From Tolypothrix sp. FACHB-123 (GTDB lineage: Bacteria > Cyanobacteriota > Cyanobacteriia > Cyanobacteriales > Nostocaceae): 64,000 nt of DNA. The translations under genes and the position numbers were made by a program. Of the stretch, positions 27,986-37,188 are shown piece after piece. The DNA lies in contig NZ_JACJRE010000008.1 in the NCBI RefSeq assembly GCF_014697075.1, positions 141,568-205,567 of the forward strand, given 5' to 3'. How positions within the stretch are numbered: position 1 is the first letter of the stretch; the number at the start of each line of letters is the position of its first letter. The notes under the pieces are model-generated. The model did not search any database, was not told the DNA's origin, and saw only the letters and a list, made by a program, of their open reading frames with translations.

Positions 27986-29251
27986 ATGGAAAACTTATTT
28001 GCCAATATAGAACTGATTCTGAATCAGGAACTACCTTCTCTCCCAGATGCACATCAACAACTACTCAAAGAAACCAGCATTGATGAAAATCAACCGGGTA
28101 CAATTCTGCGTGACTTCCAAACTTTAATTGACTTTTTTCAACCCAAAGGCGTGGAAGTTAGTAGTGTAAATAATCTTCTCCCTTTAAAAGTCCTCTCAGA
28201 ACTTAATTTACGTTTAAGTCACCCAATAGATACAAAACTCAAACGTCCTGTACAAAAATCCTATCCTTACATAAATGGACTTTATTTGTTATTACGCAGT
28301 TCGGGGATTGGACAAGTTACGTCCCAAGGTAAAAAACAATTTTTAGTATTAGATGAAGCTGTATTAGAATGTTGGTCTAAACTTAACTCTACAGAACGTT
28401 ATTTCACCTTACTCGAAGCTTGGTTAATTTGGGGAAATAACGAAGTTTTAGGCGAACGTCACGATGCATGGAATAATTTATTTAAATGTATTCAATTTTG
28501 GGGTAGGATACCCGACAAAGGCTTAAAATTTACCAAATATGATGACCAACAAAGTCTTGGCTATTATCCTGGACTGCATAATGTCGCTTTATTAGAGTTA
28601 TTTGGTTTCTTAACTCTTCAATCAGGAAAAGCTCAAGAGGGTAAGGGCTGGCGCATTGCTAGTGTAGAAAGGTTACCACTTGGTGATGCTATATTTATGT
28701 TGCTGTTTCCTATCGGTATTACCGGAAACTTTGAGGAAGATATTAATGTAAATTTTGGACAATTACAGCCAACTTTACAGCCATTTTTTCCAGAATGGCA
28801 CAATAACTTAATTCTTCCTCAGCAAGGTTTTACTGATGGAATTTATATTTTTAAAGTATCGGTTTCTAAATCTTGGCGACGAATCGCTATCCCCGCGAAA
28901 AGAGAATTAAGCTGGTTAGCTGGAACAATCCTAGATGCTTTTGATTTTGATGATGACCACCTATACGAATTTATTTATAAAGACCGTTTTGGTCGCACTT
29001 GTACAATCGGTCATCCTTACATGGAATCACCCCCATTTGCAGATCAAGTCCGCATTGGCGATTTACCTTTAGAACCGGGTACAAGCATGATTTATCATTA
29101 TGATTTTGGCGACAATTGGAAGTTTAATGTGCAATTAGAAGCCATTGAACCAGCAGATAGCAAGATTAAAAAAGCCAAGATTTTAGAAATTCATGGAGAC
29201 GCACCCCAACAATATTGGAGTGAAGATGATGATTGGAATGAAGAGGAGTAA
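27986..29251 (+). CDS. pRiA4b ORF-3-like domain protein
   Basis: The C-terminal third of this 421-residue protein matches the plasmid pRiA4b ORF-3 / IS1096 TnpR-like family: IYIFKVSVSKSWRRIAIPAK, LSWLAGTILDAFDFDDDHLY and MIYHYDFGDNWKFNVQLE. The acidic end (SEDDDWNEEE) is also typical. The N-terminal two thirds are helical with no motif I recognise. Family members are often near mobile elements, but their activity is not established. The upstream 60 bases are a low-complexity TAAATT-type tract (27927-27985). Confidence 0.82.
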   Translation: MENLFANIELILNQELPSLPDAHQQLLKETSIDENQPGTILRDFQTLIDFFQPKGVEVSSVNNLLPLKVLSELNLRLSHPIDTKLKRPVQKSYPYINGLYLLLRSSGIGQVTSQGKKQFLVLDEAVLECWSKLNSTERYFTLLEAWLIWGNNEVLGERHDAWNNLFKCIQFWGRIPDKGLKFTKYDDQQSLGYYPGLHNVALLELFGFLTLQSGKAQEGKGWRIASVERLPLGDAIFMLLFPIGITGNFEEDINVNFGQLQPTLQPFFPEWHNNLILPQQGFTDGIYIFKVSVSKSWRRIAIPAKRELSWLAGTILDAFDFDDDHLYEFIYKDRFGRTCTIGHPYMESPPFADQVRIGDLPLEPGTSMIYHYDFGDNWKFNVQLEAIEPADSKIKKAKILEIHGDAPQQYWSEDDDWNEEE

Positions 29252-29269
29252 AATCAAGGCAATATAAGT

Positions 29270-29377
29270 GTGGATGTTAATCAGCAAAAAGAACAATTTA
29301 GTAATGCTTATGTCAGAGCAGTTGCATCAATTGCTGGCTATTCTGTCTACAGACCAGAAGTAGACGATGACAATTGA
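29270..29377 (+). pseudogene. Truncated N-terminal fragment of a DUF4365-like gene
   Basis: From GTG 29270 a 35-codon frame reads VDVNQQKEQFSNAYVRAV then ASIAGYSVYRPEVDDDN and a stop. This closely resembles the N-terminus of DUF4365-type nuclease-like proteins common in Nostocales. The fragment stops where a GACAATT/GACCATT heptamer repeat begins, so the rest has been lost. Family recall is from memory. Confidence 0.5.
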
Positions 29378-29437
29378 CCATTGACAAAGAGCATGAAAAA
29401 TATCTAACACTGCGTAAGTCCTATTATATAAAAGCTT

Positions 29438-31363
29438 CTAGGCGTATTTCAAAACTTCTTCTATAGAGAAATTACGCTGTGAGTTTAACTCGATATAACG
29501 ATGTTTTTCTGCTAGAAATTTTTTCCCATAATATTCATATAAATCTGCTTCGGCTTGTTCATCAATTGCTTCCCATAGTTCTTTGAAATGGCGATAGCGC
29601 TTTTCACACATCACTAGTTCTATACAAGCGATCGCAGCCTGAACTACTTGCGTACTCCGCAATATATCTTTCTTGCTTTTCTCGTTCAAGTGAAACAAAT
29701 GTGACACTAAACTTAAATCTTCAGCCAATTCCAAGTAACTATCTTGCAAATTAGAAATTAAATCTATTTGCTGTATTGGTAACTCGAAAATCTTTTGCCA
29801 CAATAAGCGATGGTGAGAAAGACTAAATTGTAAATCTCTGTCTTCTAAAGCGTTTAAAATCGTTTGGCGCTGTTCGGGACAATGTAAGTAAATCCGCAAT
29901 AATAAGCCTTCTGCGCGTTCTAACAAACCGCGCTCGCTAGAACTAGGTGAAGCTTGAGAAGCTTTATTAATCTCCGCTGTTCTCTTTATTGATACAGGTT
30001 GAGAATAGCTGCTAGCAGGTGAAATCTGAGTCAGCAAATTTTCGACTCGTAGGGGAATGAGTCTGCTATCTCCTAAGCTGAGGATTTCCGCGCAATAGGA
30101 AATATAATAATTTCGCGTATCGTTATTAACTATATTTTTCAGTAATTTTACTATATGTTGAGTTACTTGCTGAAAATCTGTAGCCTGTTTTAAATCTCGG
30201 TCTTTAAGGATTTGGTCAATTTGCCAATTCAGCCACAAAGGCGCATTGGTTAACAATTGACGATAATCTTCTGGGCTATGGCTATGCAAGTATTCATCAG
30301 CATCTTTACCATCGGGAATATTGAGAATTTTTAGCTGCACTTCGCCCATATAAGCGAGTTCAGCAATTTCGCCGATCGCTCTATTTGCAGCATTATTTCC
30401 GGCTTTATCCGCATCAAAATTTAGCACCAACTGTTTAGACTCGGTATAGCGTAATACTAGCTTTACCTGGTCTAAACTTAAAGCTGTACCCAAAGAAGCC
30501 ACAGCATTATTAATTCCCGCAGCATGGAGAGCGATCGCATCAAAATAGCCCTCCACTACCACAGCTTGATCGAATTGGGAAATCCCCGATTTAGCTTGAT
30601 CGAGGGCGAATAAAGTTTTACCCTTACTAAAAAGCTCCGTTTCTGGGGAATTGAGATACTTTGGTTGCTCATCGGTGAGAGTGCGCCCACCAAAAGCAAT
30701 CACCCGCCCTTGGATGTCACGGATGGGAATCATTAAGCGATCGCGAAACACATCATAATAACCGTTCCCTTCCTTGCGAGGTTTAATTAATCCGGCTTTT
30801 TCTACCAATTGCACCGGATAATGTTTACTATCCACCAAATAACGGTATAGTGTTTCCCAACCTGCGGGCGCATAACCTAAGCCAAACTGCTGTATGGTTT
30901 CTTCTTTCAGCAGGCGATCGCTTTTTAAATACTGTAATGCTTTTTGATCGGCAGATTGTCTCAGGGCGTGCTGATAAAACTGCGCTGTGGAAGCCAGAAC
31001 TTCATATAGCTGTTCGCGCAAAGAAATCTGTCGTTGCAGTTCCTGTCTTTGCTCAGGTTCTAGGGTTTGTACAGGTACTTGATAGCGCCTAGCTAAATCT
31101 AAAGTCACCTCCGCAAACGAGCGCTTCCCCACATCCATTAAAAACTTAATCGCATTTCCCCCAGCCTGACAGCCAAAACAGAAATACATCTGCTTTGTCT
31201 GACTTACCGTAAAGCTAGGAGTTTTTTCATCATGGAACGGACATAAACCTACAAAATCCTTACCGCGCTTGCGTAAAACTACATACTCTGAGACGACATC
31301 TACAATATCAGCGCGTTGTTTGACTTCTTCAATTGTATTGGGGTGCAAGCGGGGAATGTACAT
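29438..31363 (-). CDS. dnaG: DNA primase DnaG
   Basis: The 641-residue protein has the CHC2 zinc-binding domain with Cys41, His44, Cys62 and Cys65 (CPFH...CFGC). A Toprim catalytic core follows with VVEGYFDAIAL and LNFDADKAGNNAANRA (the E and DxD metal ligands). A C-terminal helical region would bind the DnaB helicase. It synthesises RNA primers at the replication fork. The gene stands alone here, with STRR repeats just before its start. Confidence 0.96.
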   Translation of the reverse strand: MYIPRLHPNTIEEVKQRADIVDVVSEYVVLRKRGKDFVGLCPFHDEKTPSFTVSQTKQMYFCFGCQAGGNAIKFLMDVGKRSFAEVTLDLARRYQVPVQTLEPEQRQELQRQISLREQLYEVLASTAQFYQHALRQSADQKALQYLKSDRLLKEETIQQFGLGYAPAGWETLYRYLVDSKHYPVQLVEKAGLIKPRKEGNGYYDVFRDRLMIPIRDIQGRVIAFGGRTLTDEQPKYLNSPETELFSKGKTLFALDQAKSGISQFDQAVVVEGYFDAIALHAAGINNAVASLGTALSLDQVKLVLRYTESKQLVLNFDADKAGNNAANRAIGEIAELAYMGEVQLKILNIPDGKDADEYLHSHSPEDYRQLLTNAPLWLNWQIDQILKDRDLKQATDFQQVTQHIVKLLKNIVNNDTRNYYISYCAEILSLGDSRLIPLRVENLLTQISPASSYSQPVSIKRTAEINKASQASPSSSERGLLERAEGLLLRIYLHCPEQRQTILNALEDRDLQFSLSHHRLLWQKIFELPIQQIDLISNLQDSYLELAEDLSLVSHLFHLNEKSKKDILRSTQVVQAAIACIELVMCEKRYRHFKELWEAIDEQAEADLYEYYGKKFLAEKHRYIELNSQRNFSIEEVLKYA

Positions 31364-31366
31364 AGT

Positions 31367-31488
31367 TGGTTATTGGGCATGGGGCATGGAGCATGGGGCA
31401 TTGGGGAGCCACTGCGTTGGACGGTTTTCCCGGCTTAAAGCAAGTGGCGTCATTGGGCATGGGGCATTGGGCATGGGGCAGAGACGCG
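31367..31488. repeat. STRR block interrupted by a small dispersed repeat
   Basis: GGGCATG/GGGCATT heptamers flank a GC-rich insert (31410-31455, containing GGACGGTTTTCCCGGCTTAA) that resembles a small dispersed repeat. Together with a T/C-rich tail to about 31590 they occupy the dnaG-amidase gap. Confidence 0.8.
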
Positions 31489-31695
31489 ATGAATCCTTGT
31501 CTGTACAATTGTCATTTGTCCTTCTTGTCCTCCTTGTCCCCCTTCTCCCCCTTCTCCTCCTCATCCCCTCAGACTGCTGTTTTCTTTAAGAAACAAATGA
31601 TCGATCGCTCCTGATGGCTATTATATTGTTGTTGCTCAACCAAGAATGATATATAGGATTGCTGAGGCTGATTCTTATAAGAGGAAATACTGAAG

Positions 31696-33048
31696 ATGGG
31701 GCGTATTTTTATTTCTGCTGCTCACGGAGGCAAAGAAGCCGGAGGAGTTGATCCAGGGACGATCGCAGGCGGGACAACAGAAGCTAGAGAAATGATTCTG
31801 TTGCGCGATTTGATTGTAACCGAATTGCGGGCGCGGAGTTTTGAAGTTTTAGCAGTTCCTGACGATTTGAGTGCAGCTGATACTATCGCCTGGATCAATT
31901 CTCGCGGTCGTTCCACTGATGTGGCGTTAGAAATTCACGCTGATGCAGCTAGTAGCCCTACTGTCCGGGGGGCTAGCGTGTTCTATATTGCCAATAATAA
32001 TCAGCGCAAAAGTAATGCGGAACTTTTACTGTTAGGATTGTTACGCCGTGTTCCTCAGTTACCCAATCGCGGAGTAAAGCCGGATAGCGATAGCGGATTG
32101 GGGCGATTAATATTTTGTAGACAAACTGCGATCGCTTCTTTATTAATGCAAGTCTGTTTCCTCAGCAGCCCAGAAGACCGTGCTTTACTCCAAAATCGTC
32201 GTCGCGATTTTGCTTTAGGAATTGCTGATGGCTTGGCTTCTTGGAGTCGTGCAGTTGACCCAAATCAAGGAACTCCCCCAACACCAAGTTATCCGACAAT
32301 TAATATTACCGTTAACGGGCAAAAATATTCAGAACAAGGAATACTAATTAATGGCAATGCTTACATCCCCATTGATTTAGCAGACCGCTTAAGAGTTGAT
32401 TTAACCAAAATACCAGAAGTTCGCCGAATTACTTATTATAAAGTAGTCTATATCAAAGCAATTGAACTGCGAGATTTTAATGTATCTGTTGGTTGGGATG
32501 CAGCAACTCGTACTGTAACTTTACGTTCAATTTTAGTAGTTTGTCCTGGTCAATTTGACCGCATTGTATCGAATGGTAATAGTTCCGAAGTTCAATTACA
32601 GCTATTTCTACGAAATAATAATGAAAATGCTTTAGTGCGATTTCCCGACATTCCCAAACTCTATCGCGAAGAAGCAAGTACAGAAGGTATCAACTACGAT
32701 ATTGCTTTCTGCCAAATGTGTGTGGAAACCGGATTTTTACGCTTTGGTAGTGATGTTAGACCAGAGCAAAATAACTTTGCTGGTTTAGGTACAGTTGGCG
32801 GTAGTGCCGAAGCCGCAACTTTTGAAAGTGCGAGAATTGGTGTCAGAGCACATATCCAACATTTAAAAGCTTATGCCAGTTTAGAACCTTTAGTAAACGA
32901 AGTTGTAGACCCCAGATTTCGTTTTGTCACCCGTGGTGTTGCTCCCTTAGTCGATCAATTATCAGGGCGCTGGTCAGCAGATTTAGACTACGGTACAAAA
33001 ATTACCGCCATGCTCAAACGGTTGTATGAGTCAGCAGGGTTTTTATGA
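31696..33048 (+). CDS. Bifunctional peptidoglycan hydrolase: Amidase_3 plus glucosaminidase
   Basis: The 450-residue protein has an N-terminal N-acetylmuramoyl-L-alanine amidase (Amidase_3) domain with zinc ligands His10 (SAAHGG), Glu29 and His81 (EIHADA). A middle domain (about 198-275) resembles copper-amine-oxidase N-like substrate-binding modules. The C-terminal glucosaminidase-like domain (about 300-450) includes the CQMCVETGFLRFG segment, whose Glu is a candidate catalytic acid. At the position of the amidase catalytic Glu the sequence reads LLMQVCFLSS, giving Gln152. No signal peptide is visible, so export is unexplained. An RBS-like GAGGAAA lies 9 bases before the ATG. Confidence 0.88.
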   Translation: MGRIFISAAHGGKEAGGVDPGTIAGGTTEAREMILLRDLIVTELRARSFEVLAVPDDLSAADTIAWINSRGRSTDVALEIHADAASSPTVRGASVFYIANNNQRKSNAELLLLGLLRRVPQLPNRGVKPDSDSGLGRLIFCRQTAIASLLMQVCFLSSPEDRALLQNRRRDFALGIADGLASWSRAVDPNQGTPPTPSYPTINITVNGQKYSEQGILINGNAYIPIDLADRLRVDLTKIPEVRRITYYKVVYIKAIELRDFNVSVGWDAATRTVTLRSILVVCPGQFDRIVSNGNSSEVQLQLFLRNNNENALVRFPDIPKLYREEASTEGINYDIAFCQMCVETGFLRFGSDVRPEQNNFAGLGTVGGSAEAATFESARIGVRAHIQHLKAYASLEPLVNEVVDPRFRFVTRGVAPLVDQLSGRWSADLDYGTKITAMLKRLYESAGFL

Positions 33049-33200
33049 TTATTTGGTCATTTGTTAGAGACGCCATTCATCGCGTCTGTACAATTGTCAT
33101 TGGTCATTGGTCATTGGGCAAAAGTGAAAATTAAATATAGAGTTCTTAATTTTGAATTTTGAATTGTTTGTCCTCCTTGTCCCCTTTCCCTTTCCTTCCC

Positions 33201-33770
33201 TTACTGCGGCGGTCTTACGCAAGGTGAGGTACTCGTTGCATCAGTATCAGGGAACACAGCTAAAGTATGATATTCTGGACTGCCATCGCCATATAAAATC
33301 CTGAAGGTATACAATTTAGTGTTTTGCCCACCTTCGGTAATTACTGTCAACAATGTATTATTTGTGTGAGGCAAACCGGGAATTGCCAGTTTTTTAATGC
33401 GTCTGAGTTGCATGACATTAGCTGAAGAATTTTGGCAATCTCCTGTCCCAGCACCTTGACCGAATTGCATACACATCGGCCCGTCAAAATCTATAGTGAC
33501 CTGGGATGGGTCATTTAACCAAACTTTCCTAATTTTTTCTCCTGAGGGAATAAAACTGAGGTTTGTTCCCTGCTGATACCAAATTTTAATGGTAGGTACT
33601 ACGCCACTTAAACCTTGAGCTTGACAAGAGAAAATAGAGCGGAGAACAGCATTTTCAGCTACCGCGCGATCGCCTACCAATACAATTGCGGCGATAAACC
33701 CAAAAGCAGCCCAAGGCAAAAATTGAGAATTAGTCAATATATCCAGGCAAAAAAGGCGATTTTTTCTCAT
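33201..33770 (-). CDS. VirB9/TraK-like secreted beta-domain protein
   Basis: With ATG 33770 (MRKNRLFCLDILTN) it is 189 residues, with a hydrophobic N-terminal helix (LPWAAFGFIAAIVLVG) ending in DRAVAENA, a plausible signal peptide. The mature part reads like the N-terminal domain of VirB9/TraK: IKIWYQQGTNLSFIPSGEKI, KVWLNDPSQVTIDFDG, LRRIKKL and LLTVITEGGQNTKLYTFRI. Cys pairs (FSCQ, PMCMQF, GDCQN, SPCVRP) may form disulfides. It is the last gene of the secretion-like cluster. Family assignment is by pattern only; it lacks the C-terminal VirB7-binding domain. Confidence 0.6.
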   Translation of the reverse strand: MRKNRLFCLDILTNSQFLPWAAFGFIAAIVLVGDRAVAENAVLRSIFSCQAQGLSGVVPTIKIWYQQGTNLSFIPSGEKIRKVWLNDPSQVTIDFDGPMCMQFGQGAGTGDCQNSSANVMQLRRIKKLAIPGLPHTNNTLLTVITEGGQNTKLYTFRILYGDGSPEYHTLAVFPDTDATSTSPCVRPPQ

Positions 33771-33837
33771 ATATAAACTAAGGCAAGTGAGAAGGAGCAG
33801 AGGAGGCAGGGGGGACAAGGGAGCAGGGGGAACAAGG

Positions 33838-33957
33838 AATTTTAGATTTGCGTTAGCGTAGCGTTAGCGAGTCCGCGAGCGTCTTTTGGATTCAAATCTA
33901 AAATTTAAAATCCAAAATCCAAAATTGTTTCAATGCCCAATGCCCCATGCCCAAATC
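33838..33957. repeat. Small dispersed repeat plus AAAATCCAAAAT and STRR tract
   Basis: GCGTTAGCGTAGCGTTAGCG followed by AGTCCGCGAGCGTCTTTTGG is a small-dispersed-repeat type sequence. An inverted ATTTTAGATTTG/CAAATCTAAAAT pair encloses it, and CCAATGCCCCATGCCC heptamers abut the VirB10-like stop codon. Confidence 0.65.
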
Positions 33958-35538
33958 CTAAAACTCCATTGTTTGATTGATATAGATTTCCACTTCTGTA
34001 CCGGCAGGTAAGAACCAGACGTTAGTTCGCTGCATCATCTCAGAGATGGCTTGTTGATTGCGTTGGGCAATTTGCGGTACTACGGTGTTCATCCCACCTT
34101 CTAAGGCGGCGGCTATCATGTTGCGTTGGGGGTTATTGGTGGTAACTACAGTACTTCCGGCGCTGGTACTCACAACTTGAGAGTCTGTACGATTCATTAA
34201 CTCAGCGGCTTTACCCAAACCACCCAAAACAAACAATCCTATATCCATACCGGCAATAGATGACCCGCGATTAGGATATTGTTTGGCTACTAGCGGTCTA
34301 CCTTGGGTACCGCGAATCACGATCGCATTTGCTGGTAAGCTATTTTCAGTGATGCCATTGCTATCTTTAGCGATCGCTTTTACAACTTTCAGCTGTACTA
34401 ATCCCTGTTCAGAAAGGGAGCTTATTTCTGTTAATAACTCAGTTCCCGCCGGAATAGCCACGCTTCCATCTACGCCTTTTAAAGGCTCTTGTACCCGCAC
34501 GACAAAGGTATTTTTAGCGCTCTCGCCTTCATTATCGTCATTATTAGCCGATGCATTAGCAGTTTCGCCAAATACAGCCGTCGCTAGCACTGCTTTAGCG
34601 CTCGTTCCTACAGCTAAGGATTTGGAACTCTTTGCTTCTTTATTCGCTATCAGAGTAGAGTTGTCTGTTTCGCTGGCTGTTGTTTGTGATTCTGGTGTGG
34701 ATGCAGATGCAGGGTTATTTGCTTGTTGTTCTGGAGTGGGATTGCTGGTACTTGCAGTATTGATATTTGCTGATGCTATGTCTCTAACAGGTACTTGACC
34801 ATAACTACCTAACTTAGCCAAATTATTCCACATTTGAAAAGGATCTAATTTAGGTTGAGGCGTGGCTTTAACTGCTGGGGGAATATCTGGCTTAACAGAG
34901 ACTATTTGCGGTGGTTGGGGTACTGGTAACGGTTGAGCGGCGATGGGTGTTTGTAGTGGAGTGGGTAAATCAACCATGCGCTCAACAGTCATAATTCTGG
35001 GTACGTTGCTTGTGGTTGCGGTAGATTTTGCAACTGTTGATGGCGGTAGATTTTGCGGTTGAATTTGCGCATTTCTCAGTTGTTTTTGTGCTAACTGTAC
35101 CGCCTCTGCTTGTTCAGTGAGAGCTAATTTAGTTTTGAGGGTTTCAATTTCTAACTCTTTGGGTTGCGATTCATTGAGTAGCGGCGTTTTTACTGGGGAA
35201 GCAATATTCTTCTTTTTTGCCTTTTGATTGTTGCTAGACATCAGTTGAGTTAAAAACCCACCAGCACACAAAGCCACAGCAAAAGTCGCCGTACCCACTA
35301 AACCTAATTTGGCAAAGGGATTGGAGGAAAAAGATTGTTCAGTTTTAACTTCTGATGGTTGAGAAAATGATGGTTCTAAGTTAGTTGATTCTTCTATTGT
35401 GTCATCGTGGTCGAATGAAAATTCTCCATTTTCTAACCCTACTAACTTTGCCATCCTTAATTCCCAATCTTGAGAATCTAGTTCTAGTTGAGAATCATCA
35501 TTTAGGGAAATTTTGGTTGAACTTGAGTAGCGAGTCAT
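33958..35538 (-). CDS. VirB10/TrbI-like protein
   Basis: I start at ATG 35538 (MTRYSSSTKISL) because AGGA lies 7-10 bases upstream; the frame is open to 35568. The 526-residue protein has a cytoplasmic N-terminal region (1-75), one membrane helix (about 78-98, LGLVGTATFAVALCAGGFL), a long Pro/Gln/Ser/Thr-rich periplasmic spacer, and a C-terminal TrbI/VirB10 domain. In that domain VAIPAGTELLTEI, VIRGTQGRPLVAKQYPN and WFLPAGTEVEIYINQTMEF match the family. VirB10 spans the envelope and gates T4SS core complexes. It starts 8 bases after the upstream VirB8-like stop. Confidence 0.82.
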   Translation of the reverse strand: MTRYSSSTKISLNDDSQLELDSQDWELRMAKLVGLENGEFSFDHDDTIEESTNLEPSFSQPSEVKTEQSFSSNPFAKLGLVGTATFAVALCAGGFLTQLMSSNNQKAKKKNIASPVKTPLLNESQPKELEIETLKTKLALTEQAEAVQLAQKQLRNAQIQPQNLPPSTVAKSTATTSNVPRIMTVERMVDLPTPLQTPIAAQPLPVPQPPQIVSVKPDIPPAVKATPQPKLDPFQMWNNLAKLGSYGQVPVRDIASANINTASTSNPTPEQQANNPASASTPESQTTASETDNSTLIANKEAKSSKSLAVGTSAKAVLATAVFGETANASANNDDNEGESAKNTFVVRVQEPLKGVDGSVAIPAGTELLTEISSLSEQGLVQLKVVKAIAKDSNGITENSLPANAIVIRGTQGRPLVAKQYPNRGSSIAGMDIGLFVLGGLGKAAELMNRTDSQVVSTSAGSTVVTTNNPQRNMIAAALEGGMNTVVPQIAQRNQQAISEMMQRTNVWFLPAGTEVEIYINQTMEF

Positions 35539-35546
35539 AGTACGTC

Positions 35547-36239
35547 CTAGGGTAACTTTTCGGAACAACTTTTATCTTTTAAGTCACAAACTTTGTAAAC
35601 TTGCAGTCTAGCTGCACCAAGGCGATAAGCAGCCAAATGTAAAGCAGTGGGAGATTGAGGTAAAGAAGCAACAGGTTCATCGGTTGTCTGGATAAAAATT
35701 TGCTGATTTACGGGAATTGATTCACCAAGCCTATCGGAGTTATGAAAAACTAAGAGATTAGCAATCATCTCGACTTTCCATTTACCCTCAGCGATTTGTT
35801 CGGGTTGAGAAATTCTTTGAATTGCCAATATCTGCTCGGTAGCTTGATAAGAACTAGATATTCTTTTCTCAGAATTTAAATTATTGATTTGTGTTTGTAA
35901 TTTTGGCTGAAAATCTTCAGTCACCAATTGAGAGCTAATGTCCCAAACAGTATTTGGTGGTAGTTGCTGTGACCAAGTTAACATTAAAGTCATAGTTTCG
36001 CCAACAAAATGGCGAATAGTTTGTTGATATCTTTCTTGATTTTCTTGCGGGTTGACTGTAATTGAACGACCATCAATTAGCTGTACCAAACTTGGTAAAG
36101 CAACTTGCTGGTTTACTCGCTGTAACATCGACCCGTGAAACATCAAGACAAATAAAGTTAATATATTAACTCCTAATGTACCAACGGCAAATATTGGTAA
36201 AATATTAGTCTTTTTATTTTCTGATTTAAGTAGCTGCAT
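35547..36239 (-). CDS. VirB8/TraE-like protein, copy 2
   Basis: At 230 residues, it has an N-terminal cytoplasmic tail, one membrane helix (ILPIFAVGTLGVNILTLFVLM) and a periplasmic NTF2-like region ending in RLQVYKVCDLKDKSC. It is paralogous to the next gene upstream: both share a K-rich start, a matching helix, the V-Q-(M/L)-(V/I)-D-G-(K/R) motif after it, and a W-(K/Q)-V-x-M-(V/I)-A-(D/N)-L strand. VirB8-like proteins nucleate T4SS assembly at the inner membrane. Assignment rests on topology, size and position rather than strong motifs. Confidence 0.62.
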   Translation of the reverse strand: MQLLKSENKKTNILPIFAVGTLGVNILTLFVLMFHGSMLQRVNQQVALPSLVQLIDGRSITVNPQENQERYQQTIRHFVGETMTLMLTWSQQLPPNTVWDISSQLVTEDFQPKLQTQINNLNSEKRISSSYQATEQILAIQRISQPEQIAEGKWKVEMIANLLVFHNSDRLGESIPVNQQIFIQTTDEPVASLPQSPTALHLAAYRLGAARLQVYKVCDLKDKSCSEKLP

Positions 36240-36272
36240 TATGGTGCTTCGCGTGTCAATTGTCAGTTGTCA

Positions 36273-36335
36273 GTAGGGGTGGGTTTATGCGAGATTTTCA
36301 TGGATATTTGATGATATCTGTGAACCCGCCCTTAC
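36273..36335. repeat. 63-bp dispersed inverted-end repeat, copy 1
   Basis: GTAGGGGTGGGTTTA and TGAACCCGCCCTTAC form the ends. A second copy lies at 50331-50393 (about 56 of 63 bases identical by eye). Both copies are bracketed by CAGTTGTCAGT-type heptamers. Confidence 0.8.
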
Positions 36336-36363
36336 AGTTGTTAGTTGTTTTTAAATAGGAATT

Positions 36364-37188
36364 TTATCGAGTAAAATTACCAGTTTTTCGTTCAATTTCA
36401 CATTGATTCGAGTTTGTGCCTTGTAAATTATCATAGGCATCAATTAAACATAAATTGCGCATTTCATAAATTTCTAGCTGTTCAGCACGTACAGCATAAA
36501 TTGCTCTTTGTAAAACTGTTAATTGTTCGATTTGAGGGTAATCAAAATAATCTACTGCCCTCACTAATATATCTTTATTAAAAGGCACTATGAGTTTTTC
36601 ACCATCGGATTTTTTAGTTTGAATTAAATCGGCTACCATCCCCACTTGCCATTTACCTGGTTCAATTTCTTTGGGTGGATACACTCTTTTAATCACTAAT
36701 TTACCGGAAATAACTTGTTCTTGATTATTAGCGAAAACTTCCGGGGGGGTCATGGCTGCAATTTGACTTAAAAAGCCTTTACGGAAATCTTCAGATAAAG
36801 CAAAGCTACCAATCCAACTACTAGTAGTAACTTTTTGATTTCCACCAGATGGAGTTTTAATTAATATTCCTAAATCTGCTTTCGGATTACCTACTTCTTC
36901 AATGGTTTGTGGGGGTAAAGTTCCTGACCAGTTAAAAATTGAAGTCATGGTTTTACTAACAAATTGGCGAATTACTTCCGGGTCTCGCACTAAATTATCA
37001 GTATTATCAACAGGTTTACCATCAACCATCTGCACAAAATTCGGCTGTTTTCGCAAACTAAGCTGGCGAATATTCAAGCCTTGCATAATTAAAAATAGCA
37101 GCAATAATATTTGCAATCCAAAAGTTGCGATCGCAAAAATTGTTAAAATACTAACCGTCTGTTTTTTCTTCTCTAATAACCTTACCAT
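36364..37188 (-). CDS. VirB8/TraE-like protein, copy 1
   Basis: The 274-residue protein has one N-terminal membrane helix (VSILTIFAIATFGLQILLLL) followed by a periplasmic domain with WQVGMVADLIQ and a Cys-containing end (MRNLCLIDAY...NQCEIERK). It is the longer member of a tandem paralogous pair. Its start codon is directly adjacent to the VirB6-like stop (37189), so the genes are likely cotranscribed. A structural comparison to VirB8/TraE would be decisive. Confidence 0.62.
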   Translation of the reverse strand: MVRLLEKKKQTVSILTIFAIATFGLQILLLLFLIMQGLNIRQLSLRKQPNFVQMVDGKPVDNTDNLVRDPEVIRQFVSKTMTSIFNWSGTLPPQTIEEVGNPKADLGILIKTPSGGNQKVTTSSWIGSFALSEDFRKGFLSQIAAMTPPEVFANNQEQVISGKLVIKRVYPPKEIEPGKWQVGMVADLIQTKKSDGEKLIVPFNKDILVRAVDYFDYPQIEQLTVLQRAIYAVRAEQLEIYEMRNLCLIDAYDNLQGTNSNQCEIERKTGNFTR

